The notes beneath the pieces were generated by a model, which did no database searches, was not told the origin of the DNA, and was given only the letters and a program-made list of their open reading frames with translations. This document shows, in pieces, positions 33,793-43,005 of a DNA stretch of 64,000 nt (position 1 is the stretch's first letter; each line of letters starts with the position of its first letter). Source of the DNA: Caulobacter endophyticus (GTDB lineage Bacteria; Pseudomonadota; Alphaproteobacteria; Caulobacterales; Caulobacteraceae); contig NZ_QDKQ01000071.1 of the NCBI RefSeq assembly GCF_003116815.1, positions 124,001-188,000 of the forward strand. Direction: 5' to 3'. The position numbers were made by a program, and so were the translations under genes.

Positions 33793-35886
33793 ATGCAAGA
33801 CCGTGTCCTGACCCTGCTCGAACCCCGCGACTTCGACCTTGGTCCCAAGCCGGCGGGCGACGGCCCCTACAAGCACTGGAAGCTGACCCGCGACGTCGAC
33901 AACGTCGCCTGGGCGGTGGTCGACAAGGCCGGCGCTAGCGCCAATACGCTCGATGACGCCGTGCTGGTCGAGCTGGACCAGATCCTCGACCGGCTGGAGG
34001 CCGACCGGCCCGCCGGCCTGGTCATCCGGTCGGCCAAGGCCTCGGGCTTCATCGCCGGGGCCGACGTCAGCCAGTTTCGCGGCGCGACCGATGTGTCCGA
34101 GGTCGAGCAGCGCATGGCCCGCGCCCATGCCATCACCGACCGGCTGGAGGCGGTGACCTTCCCGACCGTGGCGGTGATCCACGGCTACGCCCTAGGCGGC
34201 GGGCTGGAAGTCGCCCTGGCTTGCCACAGCCGCATCGCCGTCGAGGGCGCAAAGTTCGGCTTTCCCGAGGTGCAGCTGGGCCTGCATCCCGGCCTTGGCG
34301 GCACGGCGCGGTTCACGCGCCTGATCGATCCGCTGCAGGCCATGCAGTTCATGCTGACGGGCAAGTCGATCCCCGCCCGCAAGGCCAAGGCGCTCGGCCT
34401 GATCGACGTCATCGTGCCCGAACGCCACGTCCGGGCGGCCGTCCGCGCGGCGGTCAAGGGCGAGCTGAAGCACGACCAGCCCAGCATTCTCGACCGCCTC
34501 AAGGACAGCGGTCCCGCCCGGCGTATCGCCGCCCGGCGCATGCGCGAGGAGGCCGCCAAGCAGGCCCCTGGCGAGCATTATCCGGCCCCCGGCGCGCTGA
34601 TCGATCTGTGGGAGCGCCATGGCGGCGACTTCGAGGCCATGAAGGCCGCCGAGATCGGCTCGTTCGCCCGGCTGATGGTGTCGCAGACGGCCCAGAACCT
34701 GATCCGGGTGTTCTTCCTGCGGGAAAAGCTGAAGGGCCTGGCCGGCGGCAAGTCGGCGATCAAGCGGGTCCACGTCATCGGGGCCGGGGCCATGGGCGGC
34801 GACATCGCCGCCTGGTGCGCCTGGAGCGGCCTCACCGTCACCCTGACCGACGTCAAGGCCGAGCCGATCGGCGGAGCGATCAAGCGAGCCGCCGCCCTCT
34901 ACGGCAAGATCGGCCGCGACGACCGCCTGAAGGTGCGCGACGCGCTTGACCGCCTGATCCCCGACCTGAAGGGGCAGGGCGCCCGGCTGGCCGACCTGGT
35001 CATTGAGGCCGCGCCCGAGAAGGTCGACCTCAAGAAGAGCCTCTACGCCAAGCTCGAAACGGTGATGAAGCCGGGCGCGATCCTGGCCACCAACACCTCG
35101 TCGATCCCGCTGGAGACCCTGCGCGAAGGGCTGCAGCGACCCGAGCGTCTGGTCGGACTGCACTTCTTCAATCCGGTTTCGCGCATGCAACTGGTCGAGG
35201 TGGTGCGCCACGACGGCTTGGACGCCGAGGTCGAGACCGCCGCCCGCGCCTTTACCGGCGCCATAGACCGCCTGCCGGCGCCGGCGAAAAGCGCGCCGGG
35301 CTTCATCGTCAACCGCGCCCTGACGCCGTACCTCGCCGAGGCCCTGGTCATGCTCGACGAGGGCGTCTCCAAGGAGACCATCGACAAGGCGGCCGAGGAC
35401 TTCGGCATGCCGATGGGCCCGATCGAGCTGGCCGACCAGGTCGGGCTCGATATCTGCCTGGCCGTGGCCGACATGCTCAAGCGCGAGCTGGGCTGGGCCA
35501 TTCCCGACACGCCGCAATGGCTGCGCGACAAGGTCGAACAGAAGAAGCTCGGCAAAAAGACAGGCGAGGGCCTCTATGTCTGGAAGGAGGGCGAGCCGGT
35601 GAAGGCCCACGACGCGCCCAAGCCCGATCCCGACATGGCCGACCGCCTGATCCTGCCGCTGGTCAACACCGCCGCGGCCCTGCTGGGCGAGGGCGTCTCG
35701 GAGGATCCCGACGTCGTCGATGCGGCGATGATCTTCGGCGCCGGCTTCGCGCCGTTCCGGGGCGGGCCGCTGCACTACGCCCGTCGGCGGGGCGTGTCCG
35801 AGGTCAAAGCGCGGCTGGAGGAACTGGCCGGCAAGTACGGCGAGCGCTTCAAGCCGGCGGCTGGATGGTCCAAGCTGGAAGGATGA
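33793..35886 (+). CDS. fadJ: Bifunctional enoyl-CoA hydratase/3-hydroxyacyl-CoA dehydrogenase (FadB/FadJ type)
   Basis: 697 residues. The N-terminal crotonase domain (about 30-250) shows SGFIAGADVSQFRG (oxyanion hole), HGYALGGGLEVALACHSRIA, and GFPEVQLGLHPGLGGTARF with the two catalytic Glu positions. The NAD-binding dehydrogenase domain starts at IKRVHVIGAGAMGGDIAAW (about 325), with ATNTSSIPLETL, the catalytic His in GLHFFNPVSRMQLVE, and FIVNRALTPYLAEA. Together these hydrate enoyl-CoA and oxidise the alcohol. The start ATG at 33793 follows GGAGG. The stop overlaps the next start by ATGA. FadB and FadJ are hard to separate by eye. Confidence 0.93.
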   Translation: MQDRVLTLLEPRDFDLGPKPAGDGPYKHWKLTRDVDNVAWAVVDKAGASANTLDDAVLVELDQILDRLEADRPAGLVIRSAKASGFIAGADVSQFRGATDVSEVEQRMARAHAITDRLEAVTFPTVAVIHGYALGGGLEVALACHSRIAVEGAKFGFPEVQLGLHPGLGGTARFTRLIDPLQAMQFMLTGKSIPARKAKALGLIDVIVPERHVRAAVRAAVKGELKHDQPSILDRLKDSGPARRIAARRMREEAAKQAPGEHYPAPGALIDLWERHGGDFEAMKAAEIGSFARLMVSQTAQNLIRVFFLREKLKGLAGGKSAIKRVHVIGAGAMGGDIAAWCAWSGLTVTLTDVKAEPIGGAIKRAAALYGKIGRDDRLKVRDALDRLIPDLKGQGARLADLVIEAAPEKVDLKKSLYAKLETVMKPGAILATNTSSIPLETLREGLQRPERLVGLHFFNPVSRMQLVEVVRHDGLDAEVETAARAFTGAIDRLPAPAKSAPGFIVNRALTPYLAEALVMLDEGVSKETIDKAAEDFGMPMGPIELADQVGLDICLAVADMLKRELGWAIPDTPQWLRDKVEQKKLGKKTGEGLYVWKEGEPVKAHDAPKPDPDMADRLILPLVNTAAALLGEGVSEDPDVVDAAMIFGAGFAPFRGGPLHYARRRGVSEVKARLEELAGKYGERFKPAAGWSKLEG

Positions 35887-37706
35887 CGCCGCGCTTCACC
35901 GACCCGGACGCGCTGGCCGACGCGATCATCGAACGCGTCGGCCGCCGCATCGTGCTGGGCCTGCCGCTGGGCCTGGGCAAGGCCAACCACGTGGTCAACG
36001 CCCTGGTGGCGCGTGCGTTGAAGGATCCGTCGATCCATCTGCATGTCTTTACGGCCCTGACCCTGGAGCCGCCGCGCCCCAAATCCGACCTGGAGAAGCG
36101 GTTCCTGGGCCCGATCATCGAGCGCACGCTCGGCGGCTATCCGGCGCTGGCCTATGCCGAACTGCAGCGGCGCGACGCCCTGCCGTCCAACATCGAGGTC
36201 GATGAGTTCTTCTTCCAGGCCGGCACGCGGCTAAGCACGCCCAGCGCCCAGCGCAGCTACATCTCGGCCAACTACACCCACGCCGCCGGCTATCTGCGCG
36301 AGCGCGGCGTCAATGTCGTGGCCCAACTGGTCGCCCGGCGGGGCGATCGCCTTAGCCTGTCGTGCAACACCGACATAACGCTCGATCTCCTGGCGGCGCG
36401 AAGGGCGGGGCAGGACGACTTCATGCTGGTCGGCCAGGTCAATGACGAACTGCCGTTCATGCCGGGCGACGGCGACCTGCCGGCCGACGCCTTCAGTCAC
36501 CTGCTCGACGGGCCGGACGTGCAGTTTCCGCTGTTCGCCCCGCCCAAGGAGCCGATCCCCGACGCCTCCTACGCCATCGGCTTCCACGCCGCTTCGCTGG
36601 TGCGCGACGGCGGCACGATCCAGATGGGCATCGGCGCCATCAGCGACGCGGTGGCGCAAGGGCTGATCGTGCGTCACCGGCGGCCTGACGTCTTCGTCGA
36701 CACCGTCCGGCGCCTGTCGCCAGACCAAGCCGCGCCGGTCGCCTGCGGACCGTTCGAGATGGGGCTCTACGCGGCCACCGAGATGTTCGTCGACTGCCTG
36801 CTCGACCTCTGGCGGGCGGGCGTGCTCAAGCGTCAGGTCGACGGCGCGGTGCTGCATGGGGGCTTCTTCCTCGGCCCGCGCGCCTTCTATCGGGCCCTGC
36901 GCGAGATGCCCGAGGACGAGCGGGCGAAGTTCCAGATGCAGGCCATCTCCGGCATCAACGAGATCTATGGCGACGAGGCGGCCCGCCGCGCGGCTCGCGT
37001 CGACGCCCGCTTCGTCAACACCGCCATGATGGCGACCCTGCTGGGGGCCGCAGTCTCCGACGGCCTCGACGACGGCCGCGTGGTCAGCGGGGTGGGCGGC
37101 CAATATAACTTCGTCGCGCAGGCCTTCGCCCTGGAGGGGGCGCGCTCTATCATCACCCTGCCGGCGGTGCGCGGAAGCGGCCGCAAGGCGGCGTCGAACA
37201 TCCTGTGGTCCTACGCGCACGGCACGATCCCGCGTCACCTGAAGGACGTGGTCGTCACCGAATACGGCGTCGCCGACCTGCGCGGCCGCACCGATCGAGA
37301 CACCATCGTCCGTATGCTGAGCATTGCGGACTCCCGCTTCCAGCCCGAGCTTCTCGACGAAGCCAAGCGGGCGGGAAAGGTCGAGGCCGGCTATGTCATC
37401 CCGGAGGCGTTCCGCAACAACACGCCCGAGCGGATCGCCGAGGCGCTGAAGCCGGCCAGGGACGCGGGTCTTGCGCCGCTGCTGCCGTTCGGCTCGGATT
37501 TCGACGCCGTCGAGCAGGGCCTGCTGCCGGTGCTGGGGCGATTGAAGGCCGCCCAGGGCGATTCGCGGGCGCTGCTGGCCTATGTCTGGAAGGGGCTGGG
37601 CGCGCCGGCGCCCGGGGATGGCCTTCGCCGGCTGGGTCTCGAACAGCCCAGGACCTTGAACGAGCGGGTCCTGGCTCTGGCCGTGCGGGGCGCGGCGGCC
37701 GGCTGA
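35883..37706 (+). CDS. Acetyl-CoA hydrolase/CoA-transferase family protein
   Basis: 607 residues, of the acetyl-CoA hydrolase/4-hydroxybutyrate CoA-transferase family. Seen: TIQMGIGAISDAVAQGL, the probable catalytic Glu in LYAATEMFVD, RVVSGVGGQYNFVAQAF (the family G-x-GGQ-x-[DN]-F segment), and VVVTEYGVADLRGRTDRD near the C-terminus. It would move or remove CoA from short acyl-CoA, perhaps balancing the acetyl-CoA pool from beta-oxidation. The ATG at 35883 overlaps the hydratase/dehydrogenase stop, so it is coupled to the fad operon. It is convergent with the LuxR-type gene. Transferase versus hydrolase activity is not decidable here. Confidence 0.88.
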   Translation: MTPRFTDPDALADAIIERVGRRIVLGLPLGLGKANHVVNALVARALKDPSIHLHVFTALTLEPPRPKSDLEKRFLGPIIERTLGGYPALAYAELQRRDALPSNIEVDEFFFQAGTRLSTPSAQRSYISANYTHAAGYLRERGVNVVAQLVARRGDRLSLSCNTDITLDLLAARRAGQDDFMLVGQVNDELPFMPGDGDLPADAFSHLLDGPDVQFPLFAPPKEPIPDASYAIGFHAASLVRDGGTIQMGIGAISDAVAQGLIVRHRRPDVFVDTVRRLSPDQAAPVACGPFEMGLYAATEMFVDCLLDLWRAGVLKRQVDGAVLHGGFFLGPRAFYRALREMPEDERAKFQMQAISGINEIYGDEAARRAARVDARFVNTAMMATLLGAAVSDGLDDGRVVSGVGGQYNFVAQAFALEGARSIITLPAVRGSGRKAASNILWSYAHGTIPRHLKDVVVTEYGVADLRGRTDRDTIVRMLSIADSRFQPELLDEAKRAGKVEAGYVIPEAFRNNTPERIAEALKPARDAGLAPLLPFGSDFDAVEQGLLPVLGRLKAAQGDSRALLAYVWKGLGAPAPGDGLRRLGLEQPRTLNERVLALAVRGAAAG

Positions 37707-37709
37707 GCG

Positions 37710-38291
37710 TCAGGCGAAGATCTTGATCACCGTGGCCAGGATTTCTTCCTTTGAGCGCACGCCCATCTTGCCGTGGATGTGCTTGATGTGGGTGCGCACA
37801 GTCAGCACCGAGACGCCCTTGATCTCTGCGATCCGATCCGCGCTATGCCCGGCGATGATCTCTGCCAGGATCCGGGCTTCCATGATGCTAAGGCCGAACA
37901 GGGCGCCCAGGCGGGGCAGGTGCGCGGGGGCGTCGAAGTCCTTGAGCACGATCACCAGGGCCAGCTGATCGCCGTCCTGCACCGCACGCATGCGCAGCAG
38001 GAAGCGCCGATCCCCGTCGTCGCTCTCGATGAACTGGCAGACCTCCTGGCCGCTAAGGGCCTCGGCCATGCGCTCCATCAGGAAATGGTGGGTGCGGCGA
38101 TCCACGCCGCCGATCTTGCCGCCGCGATCGACCAGCGGGCTTGGGCCGGACAACAGGGCCGCCGCGGCCCGCGAGCGCCAGAGCACGGTCGCCGTCTGGT
38201 CGATGACGATGCGGGCGATCTGGTCCTCGTCGAGGCAGAAGCGCACTGCACTGGTGTCGAACATCGTCGCAGCCGCGTGAGAGCCGTCCAT
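37710..38291 (-). CDS. LuxR-type HTH regulator (first of a pair flanking the chaperone-usher cluster)
   Basis: 193 residues. An N-terminal PAS-like region (DEDQIARIVIDQTATVLWRS then FIESDDGDRRFLLRMRAVQD) precedes a C-terminal LuxR/FixJ helix-turn-helix (LSIMEARILAEIIAGHSADR then VSVLTVRTHIKHIHGKMGVR). No receiver Asp domain is present. The start ATG at 38291 follows GAGGGAAAG; the frame is open to 38372. It is divergent from the pilin operon across an AT-rich gap with palindromes. It shares domain layout with the gene at 48321-48947 on the far side of the cluster, so both probably regulate the pili. Confidence 0.85.
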   Translation of the reverse strand: MDGSHAAATMFDTSAVRFCLDEDQIARIVIDQTATVLWRSRAAAALLSGPSPLVDRGGKIGGVDRRTHHFLMERMAEALSGQEVCQFIESDDGDRRFLLRMRAVQDGDQLALVIVLKDFDAPAHLPRLGALFGLSIMEARILAEIIAGHSADRIAEIKGVSVLTVRTHIKHIHGKMGVRSKEEILATVIKIFA

Positions 38292-38628
38292 CTTTCCCTC
38301 CCTCGCCGACCTTTGGTCGACGCTGGACCCAGCTGCTTTGGCTAGGCCGACTTTGTATGCAGTTAAAGCCAACTAGGGATAATTTATCCACAACCTGGGA
38401 TTACCAGGTGTTGCGTAGCGTCGGTTTGTCGCACGATTTTTGAGAATGCTTATCACTGAGGTCTAGGTATATATATTTGTATTACTAAGCGCACTGTAGG
38501 TGTCCGTATTTTATTCAAATTCTCCTGGCTGGTGAAACTGTACTAGCTACCCAAGGTGGGGGATTTCAGGTCCTCGGTTCTCTGCAATCGTTCATTAAGA
38601 ACTTGTTAAGAGAAACGGGGTCTGGGAC
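38292..38628. promoter_or_regulatory. AT-rich divergent control region of the chaperone-usher operon
   Basis: 337 bases, much richer in A and T than the flanks. Two adjacent inverted repeats are seen: GGATAATTTATCC (38377-38389, 6-base arms, 1-base centre) and ACCTGGGATTACCAGGT (38393-38409, 6-base arms). TTACTAAGC at 38482-38490 differs in one base from the TTACTATGC arms found at 47915-48000 beyond the cluster. These are candidate regulator sites for the divergent LuxR gene and pilin operon; no promoter was placed with confidence. Confidence 0.5.
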
Positions 38629-39300
38629 ATGGCTGGCAAGCAACTGACGCTTCCTCGCGCCGTGCGCACCCAGCGCAAGCCGTCCTATAGGGACTGGATA
38701 CTTGGCGGGAGCTTGCTGGCGGGAATGATCCTGGCCGCGAGCGTGACGGAAAGCCGGGCGCAGGTTACGGCCTACGCTGGCGGCTCGCCGTCCAATATCG
38801 TCCTGTCCATTCCCGTGACGGCTTCCGTGGGCGGCCGCTGCGGCTTCGCGCCGGGCGCCGCGCCGAGCGGGAGCAAGGACGTGGGCGAGGTCAACAACGC
38901 CTTCACGGCGGACTTTCCCTTTACTCTGCAATGCACGGTGCCTTTCCGGGCGGCGGTGATCTCGGCCAATGGCGGCCTGCTGGCTTCCGGCGTCACGCCG
39001 GCCACGGGCTACACCAACCTGGCGCCCTACCTGGTCGACCTGAACCTGGTCGGAGACAGCGGCGTCGGCACGGCCAGCGCTACCTGCGACACCGGCGACC
39101 TGAAGACCACCTCGGGCGCGACCTGCGGCTTCAAGGGGCCGGCCTCGGCCAGCCAGGGCCTGCGCCTGAACGGCTCTTCCTACGACGTCGGCGGCTCGTA
39201 TGTGCGGGTCCATCGCGCCGCCTATGCCGGCGCGCAGATCCTGGCCGCCGCCAACACCTATTCGGACTCGCTCACGGTGACGCTCAGCGTCTCGCCGTGA
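38629..39300 (+). CDS. Spore-coat-U (SCPU) domain pilin-like protein 1
   Basis: 223 residues. A long n-region is followed by a hydrophobic signal core (GGSLLAGMILAASVTESRAQ). The mature protein has the SCPU pattern: an early Cys in VGGRCGFAPG, a second in FTLQCTVPFRAAV, a further pair (ATCDTGDL, ATCGFKG), and the closing strand YSDSLTVTLSVSP. These domains form donor-strand-exchanged subunits of archaic chaperone-usher pili. First gene of the operon and the most divergent in length of the pilins, so perhaps a special subunit rather than the main rod. Confidence 0.82.
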   Translation: MAGKQLTLPRAVRTQRKPSYRDWILGGSLLAGMILAASVTESRAQVTAYAGGSPSNIVLSIPVTASVGGRCGFAPGAAPSGSKDVGEVNNAFTADFPFTLQCTVPFRAAVISANGGLLASGVTPATGYTNLAPYLVDLNLVGDSGVGTASATCDTGDLKTTSGATCGFKGPASASQGLRLNGSSYDVGGSYVRVHRAAYAGAQILAAANTYSDSLTVTLSVSP

Positions 39301-39417
39301 CCCGCCTTCCGGGCCCGCTCCCCCGGCGGATCCGGCGTCCTTCGAAGGGGGAGGGGGTGCATGCCCCGGAACAAGCAGAAGTCGGCCCCGCCGACACAAG
39401 ACCTTGGGAGTGAAGAG

Positions 39418-40005
39418 ATGAAGAAGACGATCCTTCTCGGCGCCGCCGCCCTGCTGGGCCTGGCGATCGCCCCGGCCGCCATGGCCCAGACGGTCACCGG
39501 CACGGTCAACGTCACCGGCAGCGTCGCGGCCAAGTGCGTCGTCATCACCGGCGGCAGCGGCGGCACGTTCTCGGGCTCGATCCCGCTGGGCGAACTGGCC
39601 CAGGCGGACGGCACGCTGTCGACCACCCTGGCGGGCTCGACCAACGCCAGCCCCGGCGGCTCCACCCAGTTCCGCGTGAACTGCAACAGCGCCGCTCCCA
39701 AGGTGACGCTGAGCTCGACCCGCCTATCCCTGACCCCCAGCGCCGCCGCACCGACCGGCTACACCGGCGACATCGACTACACCGCCGCGCTGGACGCCGC
39801 CCTGGCCAACAGCACGACCCAGACCGTCAGCTACGTGACCGCCGCCGCCCTGCCGGCCGCCACTGTGCAGAGCCTGTCGAGCAGCCTGGCCAACAGCGCC
39901 GGCAACCTGACGGTCAAGGCCTACGCCCTGAACACCGCCTCGGGCGCGCTGCTGATGGCCGGCAACTACCAAAGCACGATCTCGATCACCATCGAGCCCT
40001 CGTGA
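39418..40005 (+). CDS. Spore-coat-U domain pilin-like protein 2
   Basis: 195 residues with signal peptide MKKTILLGAAALLGLAIA and cleavage after AMAQ. The mature part shows TGTVNVTGSVAAKCVVI, FRVNCNSAAPKVTLS and the end strand NYQSTISITIEP, an SCPU fold with the usual Cys pair. The frame is open from 39361, but the ATG at 39418 with GGGAGTG before it gives the proper signal. It has the layout expected of a main pilus subunit (short, Thr/Ser-rich, no extra domain). Subunit of the chaperone-usher pilus, exported to the periplasm and polymerised at the usher. Confidence 0.85.
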   Translation: MKKTILLGAAALLGLAIAPAAMAQTVTGTVNVTGSVAAKCVVITGGSGGTFSGSIPLGELAQADGTLSTTLAGSTNASPGGSTQFRVNCNSAAPKVTLSSTRLSLTPSAAAPTGYTGDIDYTAALDAALANSTTQTVSYVTAAALPAATVQSLSSSLANSAGNLTVKAYALNTASGALLMAGNYQSTISITIEPS

Positions 40006-40030
40006 GCGGACGAGAAAGGGAGGAAGCGCC

Positions 40031-40594
40031 ATGCGTAGCACCTTTCTCCTGACCGTCGCCGCGGCGAGCCTCGCGCTCGCCGCCGCTGCGGGCCAGGCGC
40101 AGGCCCAGAGCGTGACGGGCACGGTGCAGGTCAACGGCACGGTGGCCAATCGCTGCCTGTTCGTGACCGACAACGTGGTCCTGGACCTGGGCGAACTGTC
40201 GCTGCAGACCGGCGACGTCTCGGCCATCGGCCGGCTCGACGGACCCAAGCTGACCAGCCGCACGGCCACGCTGAACGGCTGGTGCAACGGGGTGTCGGCG
40301 ACCATGGCCGTCGAGGCCCAGCCGATCTTCAACACCAGCTTCACCAGCACCGCCCCAACCGGGTTCGAACGGCGGATCGACTACACCGCCACCGCCACGG
40401 TCTCGCCCGCCAGCGGGTCGGTGTCGGCGTCCGACAGCACACTGGCCTCCGGCGCTGGCGCGGCCAGCACCACGGGCCTCTTCGCCAGCGACATCGTCGT
40501 CAGCTTCGCCGACGCGGCCACGCCGGCCGGCGGTCGGCTCGTCTCCGGGTCCTATTCGGGCTCGGTCGCCGTGACGCTGGCTCCGGCCACCTGA
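40031..40594 (+). CDS. Spore-coat-U domain pilin-like protein 3
   Basis: 187 residues. Signal peptide MRSTFLLTVAAASLALAAAAG, cleaved near GQAQAQ. SCPU features: VNGTVANRCLFVTDN, LDLGELSLQTG, LNGWCNGVSATMAVEAQ, and the terminal strand YSGSVAVTLAPAT. It follows pilin 2 by 25 bases with its own ribosome site (AGGGAGG). The opening SVTGTVQVNGTVANRC is close to the start of pilin 2 (TVTGTVNVTGSVAAKC), suggesting duplication followed by divergence. Confidence 0.85.
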   Translation: MRSTFLLTVAAASLALAAAAGQAQAQSVTGTVQVNGTVANRCLFVTDNVVLDLGELSLQTGDVSAIGRLDGPKLTSRTATLNGWCNGVSATMAVEAQPIFNTSFTSTAPTGFERRIDYTATATVSPASGSVSASDSTLASGAGAASTTGLFASDIVVSFADAATPAGGRLVSGSYSGSVAVTLAPAT

Positions 40595-40610
40595 GGGGAG
40601 AAAGGTCGTC

Positions 40611-41198
40611 ATGATCCTGCACCGAACCTGCCTTGTCGGACTCGCGGCGACCGCTCTTCTCGCCCCGCTGGCCGGGGCGACCGGCGCCTGGGCCCAGGAT
40701 CCCGTCCAGGGAACCGTCGGGCTCGACGCCCAGGTCGCCCAGGTCTGCGTGCTGGGCGCGCCCAGCCCCGGCGCCCTGGCCCTGGGCCAGATTTCCGAGA
40801 GCTCGGGCGTCCGAGTGGGCCGGCTGGCGACCATCGCCAACCAGTCGATCCAGCTGCCCGGGACCTTCTGCAACTACGCCGGCGCGGCCCTGGCCATCTC
40901 GGCCTCGCCGCTGGCGGTGACCGGAACCACGACCCAGCCCGGCTTCGTCGGCTCGGTGGACTACACCTGCACGATCAGCGCCTGGGGCGCGACGTCGGCC
41001 ACCGTCCGCACCAGCGCCGGCAATGCGTCGGGTGTCGGGTCGCCCTCGACCAGCAGCGCGCCGAAGGAGACCGACCTGACACTGGTGGTCTCGGACTTCG
41101 CCACGGCCACCGACAGCCAGCTGCAGCCGGGCGCGTACCTGGCGCTCGTCACCATCACGCTCGGGCCCGACGCGGGCCTGGCCGCTTCGGGGAGCTGA
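40611..41198 (+). CDS. Spore-coat-U domain pilin-like protein 4
   Basis: 195 residues. Signal peptide about 1-28 (GLAATALLAPLAGATGAWAQ). SCPU features: GLDAQVAQVCVLGAP, FCNYAGAALAISASPL, GFVGSVDYTCTISAWG, and the end strand AYLALVTITLGPDAG. It starts 16 bases after pilin 3. It shares the CNYA segment with pilin 6. A minor pilin or adaptor is as likely as a rod subunit. Confidence 0.82.
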   Translation: MILHRTCLVGLAATALLAPLAGATGAWAQDPVQGTVGLDAQVAQVCVLGAPSPGALALGQISESSGVRVGRLATIANQSIQLPGTFCNYAGAALAISASPLAVTGTTTQPGFVGSVDYTCTISAWGATSATVRTSAGNASGVGSPSTSSAPKETDLTLVVSDFATATDSQLQPGAYLALVTITLGPDAGLAASGS

Positions 41199-41201
41199 AC
41201 C

Positions 41202-41768
41202 ATGCGGCGCTCGCCTTTCCTCATCGCCCTGGCGCCGCTGGCCATCGCCGGCGCCGCCTCGGCCCAGACCTACGGACCGTCCGACAGCGTCGGGCCCATC
41301 CAGATCACCGCCACCGTGCCCGACAACATCTGCACGATCGGCGACCTCAGCGATGGCGACAACCTGTTCGACGTCGGGGTGATGATCGACACCACCACGG
41401 GCCTGCTGCTGCCCAGCCTGTCCGCGCCGCCCAAGGTGCTGACCGGGACGCAGTGCGGCGCGCCCAGCCAACTGACTATCGCCGCCACCCAGATGACGGC
41501 CCAGGCCTTCACGAACGCGGCGCCCACGGGCTTCTCGCGGGCCGTCGACTACACGGCCACGGCCTCGGGCTGGACGCCGGTGGACGCCAGCTATTCGACG
41601 GGCGCGGCCGCCAACGCCGGCGCGTCCCAGACCCGCGACAGCGGCGGCTCGGGCCAGATCACCATCAGCCTGTCGAACTTCGCCACGTCCGGCGGACCCA
41701 GCCTGCGGCCGGTCGCCGACGACACCTACCAGGGGGCGATCGTCGTCACCCTGGCGGCGGCCAGCTGA
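41202..41768 (+). CDS. Spore-coat-U domain pilin-like protein 5
   Basis: 188 residues. Signal peptide about 1-22 (FLIALAPLAIAGAASAQ). SCPU features: IQITATVPDNICTIGDLSDG, LTGTQCGAPSQLTIAAT, GFSRAVDYTATASGW, and the end strand YQGAIVVTLAAAS. It starts 3 bases after pilin 4, so the two are probably co-translated. No feature distinguishes its place in the fibre. Confidence 0.82.
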   Translation: MRRSPFLIALAPLAIAGAASAQTYGPSDSVGPIQITATVPDNICTIGDLSDGDNLFDVGVMIDTTTGLLLPSLSAPPKVLTGTQCGAPSQLTIAATQMTAQAFTNAAPTGFSRAVDYTATASGWTPVDASYSTGAAANAGASQTRDSGGSGQITISLSNFATSGGPSLRPVADDTYQGAIVVTLAAAS

Positions 41769-41782
41769 GCGGGGAGGGCGTC

Positions 41783-42397
41783 ATGACCAGAACCAACCGC
41801 TTCAAGGCCGCCGTCCTCGCCGGCGCCTCGGCCGTCACCCTGCTGCTGCTGGGCCAGTTGGCCCGCGCCCAGGAAACCGACAACACCCGCGACTTCGTGG
41901 TGCGCGGCCAGGTGCCGAAGGTCTGCACCATCGCCGCGCCGACTATCGGCGCGGGCCAGGTGGTCAACTTCCTCAGCCTGACCGGCGGAACCCTGCAGGT
42001 CGACCAGCTGACCGATCCCGTCACCCTGTCGACCCGGGCAGCCTCGGCCCAGGTCAACTTCGCCGCGGTGTGCAACTACGCCCACCAGATCGTGCTCGAG
42101 AGCCAGAACAACGGCCTGTGGCGCTCGGAGCTGGGCCTGACCCCGGCGCCGACCGGCTTCAGCGACGCGGTGCCCTACACCGCGACCCTGGCCTGGGGGC
42201 CGGTCAACAACCGCTTCGAGGCCGACGCCAGCGCCCGCCGCATCCGCGACAGCGCCCAGCTCGTCGACCAGCCGGTCGTCGGCGACGTGACCCTGCGGCT
42301 GGATATCCAGCCGGGCGCCACGAACCTGCAGACCAACGCCCCGCTGGTGTCCGGCGTCTACCGCGACACCCTGCGCCTGACGGTGGAACCCCAATGA
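41783..42397 (+). CDS. Spore-coat-U domain pilin-like protein 6
   Basis: 204 residues. Signal peptide about 1-29 (ASAVTLLLLGQLARAQ). SCPU features: VVRGQVPKVCTIAAP, NFAAVCNYAHQIVLESQ, GFSDAVPYTATLAWG, and the end strand VYRDTLRLTVEPQ. The ATG at 41783 follows GGGGAGGG; the frame is open from 41453. The stop overlaps the start of pilin 7 (ATGA), so these two are translationally coupled and may act as a pair. Confidence 0.82.
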   Translation: MTRTNRFKAAVLAGASAVTLLLLGQLARAQETDNTRDFVVRGQVPKVCTIAAPTIGAGQVVNFLSLTGGTLQVDQLTDPVTLSTRAASAQVNFAAVCNYAHQIVLESQNNGLWRSELGLTPAPTGFSDAVPYTATLAWGPVNNRFEADASARRIRDSAQLVDQPVVGDVTLRLDIQPGATNLQTNAPLVSGVYRDTLRLTVEPQ

Positions 42398-42966
42398 AGA
42401 CCGTCCTTCTCATCGCCGCCGTGACGCTGGGCGTCACCGCCGCCGCCAGCGCCCAAACCCTACCGACGGGAGACGAGGCCTCGAGCGAACTGCAGTTGAT
42501 CGGCCAGGCGCCCAGCGCCTGCGTGCTGTCGCCGCCGTCGGCGGCCGCCGGCGTCAACACCAGCTTCGCCGCCCAGGGCGGCCAGGCAGGGGTGGTGCGC
42601 TTCACCCAGTTCGTCGATCCCCAGACCGCCCAGCCGCGCGACGCCTCGATCAGCCTGGCCTTTCCGGTGGTTTGCAACTCGGCCCACCGCCTGGTGGTGC
42701 GCACCGATGGCGCGGGCATGAACCGGGTCGGCGGCGGCGCGACCGCTCCTGGCTTCCGCGACCGCCTCGACTTCCAACTGACGGCCGACTGGGCCGGCGC
42801 CAGCGCGTCGGGCGCCAGCACGGTCGCCACCCCGATCAACCTGGCCACCGCCAACGGCGCGGCCGGGCAGATGAACCTCGTCGTCGCCGTCACCGGCGGC
42901 GGGGCGCCGATGGTCGCCGGCGACTACGCCGGAACCCTCGTCGTCGAGCTCGAGGCCCAGAACTGA
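42394..42966 (+). CDS. Spore-coat-U domain pilin-like protein 7
   Basis: 190 residues. Signal peptide MKTVLLIAAVTLGVTAAASAQ. SCPU features: LIGQAPSACVLSPPS, LAFPVVCNSAHRLVVRT, GFRDRLDFQLTADWAG, and the end strand YAGTLVVELEAQN. The start overlaps the pilin 6 stop. It is the last pilin before the chaperone gene. Archaic (Csu-like) systems usually place a minor or adaptor pilin here, but the role is not shown by the sequence. Confidence 0.82.
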   Translation: MKTVLLIAAVTLGVTAAASAQTLPTGDEASSELQLIGQAPSACVLSPPSAAAGVNTSFAAQGGQAGVVRFTQFVDPQTAQPRDASISLAFPVVCNSAHRLVVRTDGAGMNRVGGGATAPGFRDRLDFQLTADWAGASASGASTVATPINLATANGAAGQMNLVVAVTGGGAPMVAGDYAGTLVVELEAQN

Positions 42967-43005
42967 CCCACGAACCGAACTGAATCCATGAGGAGCGGAC
43001 ACCGA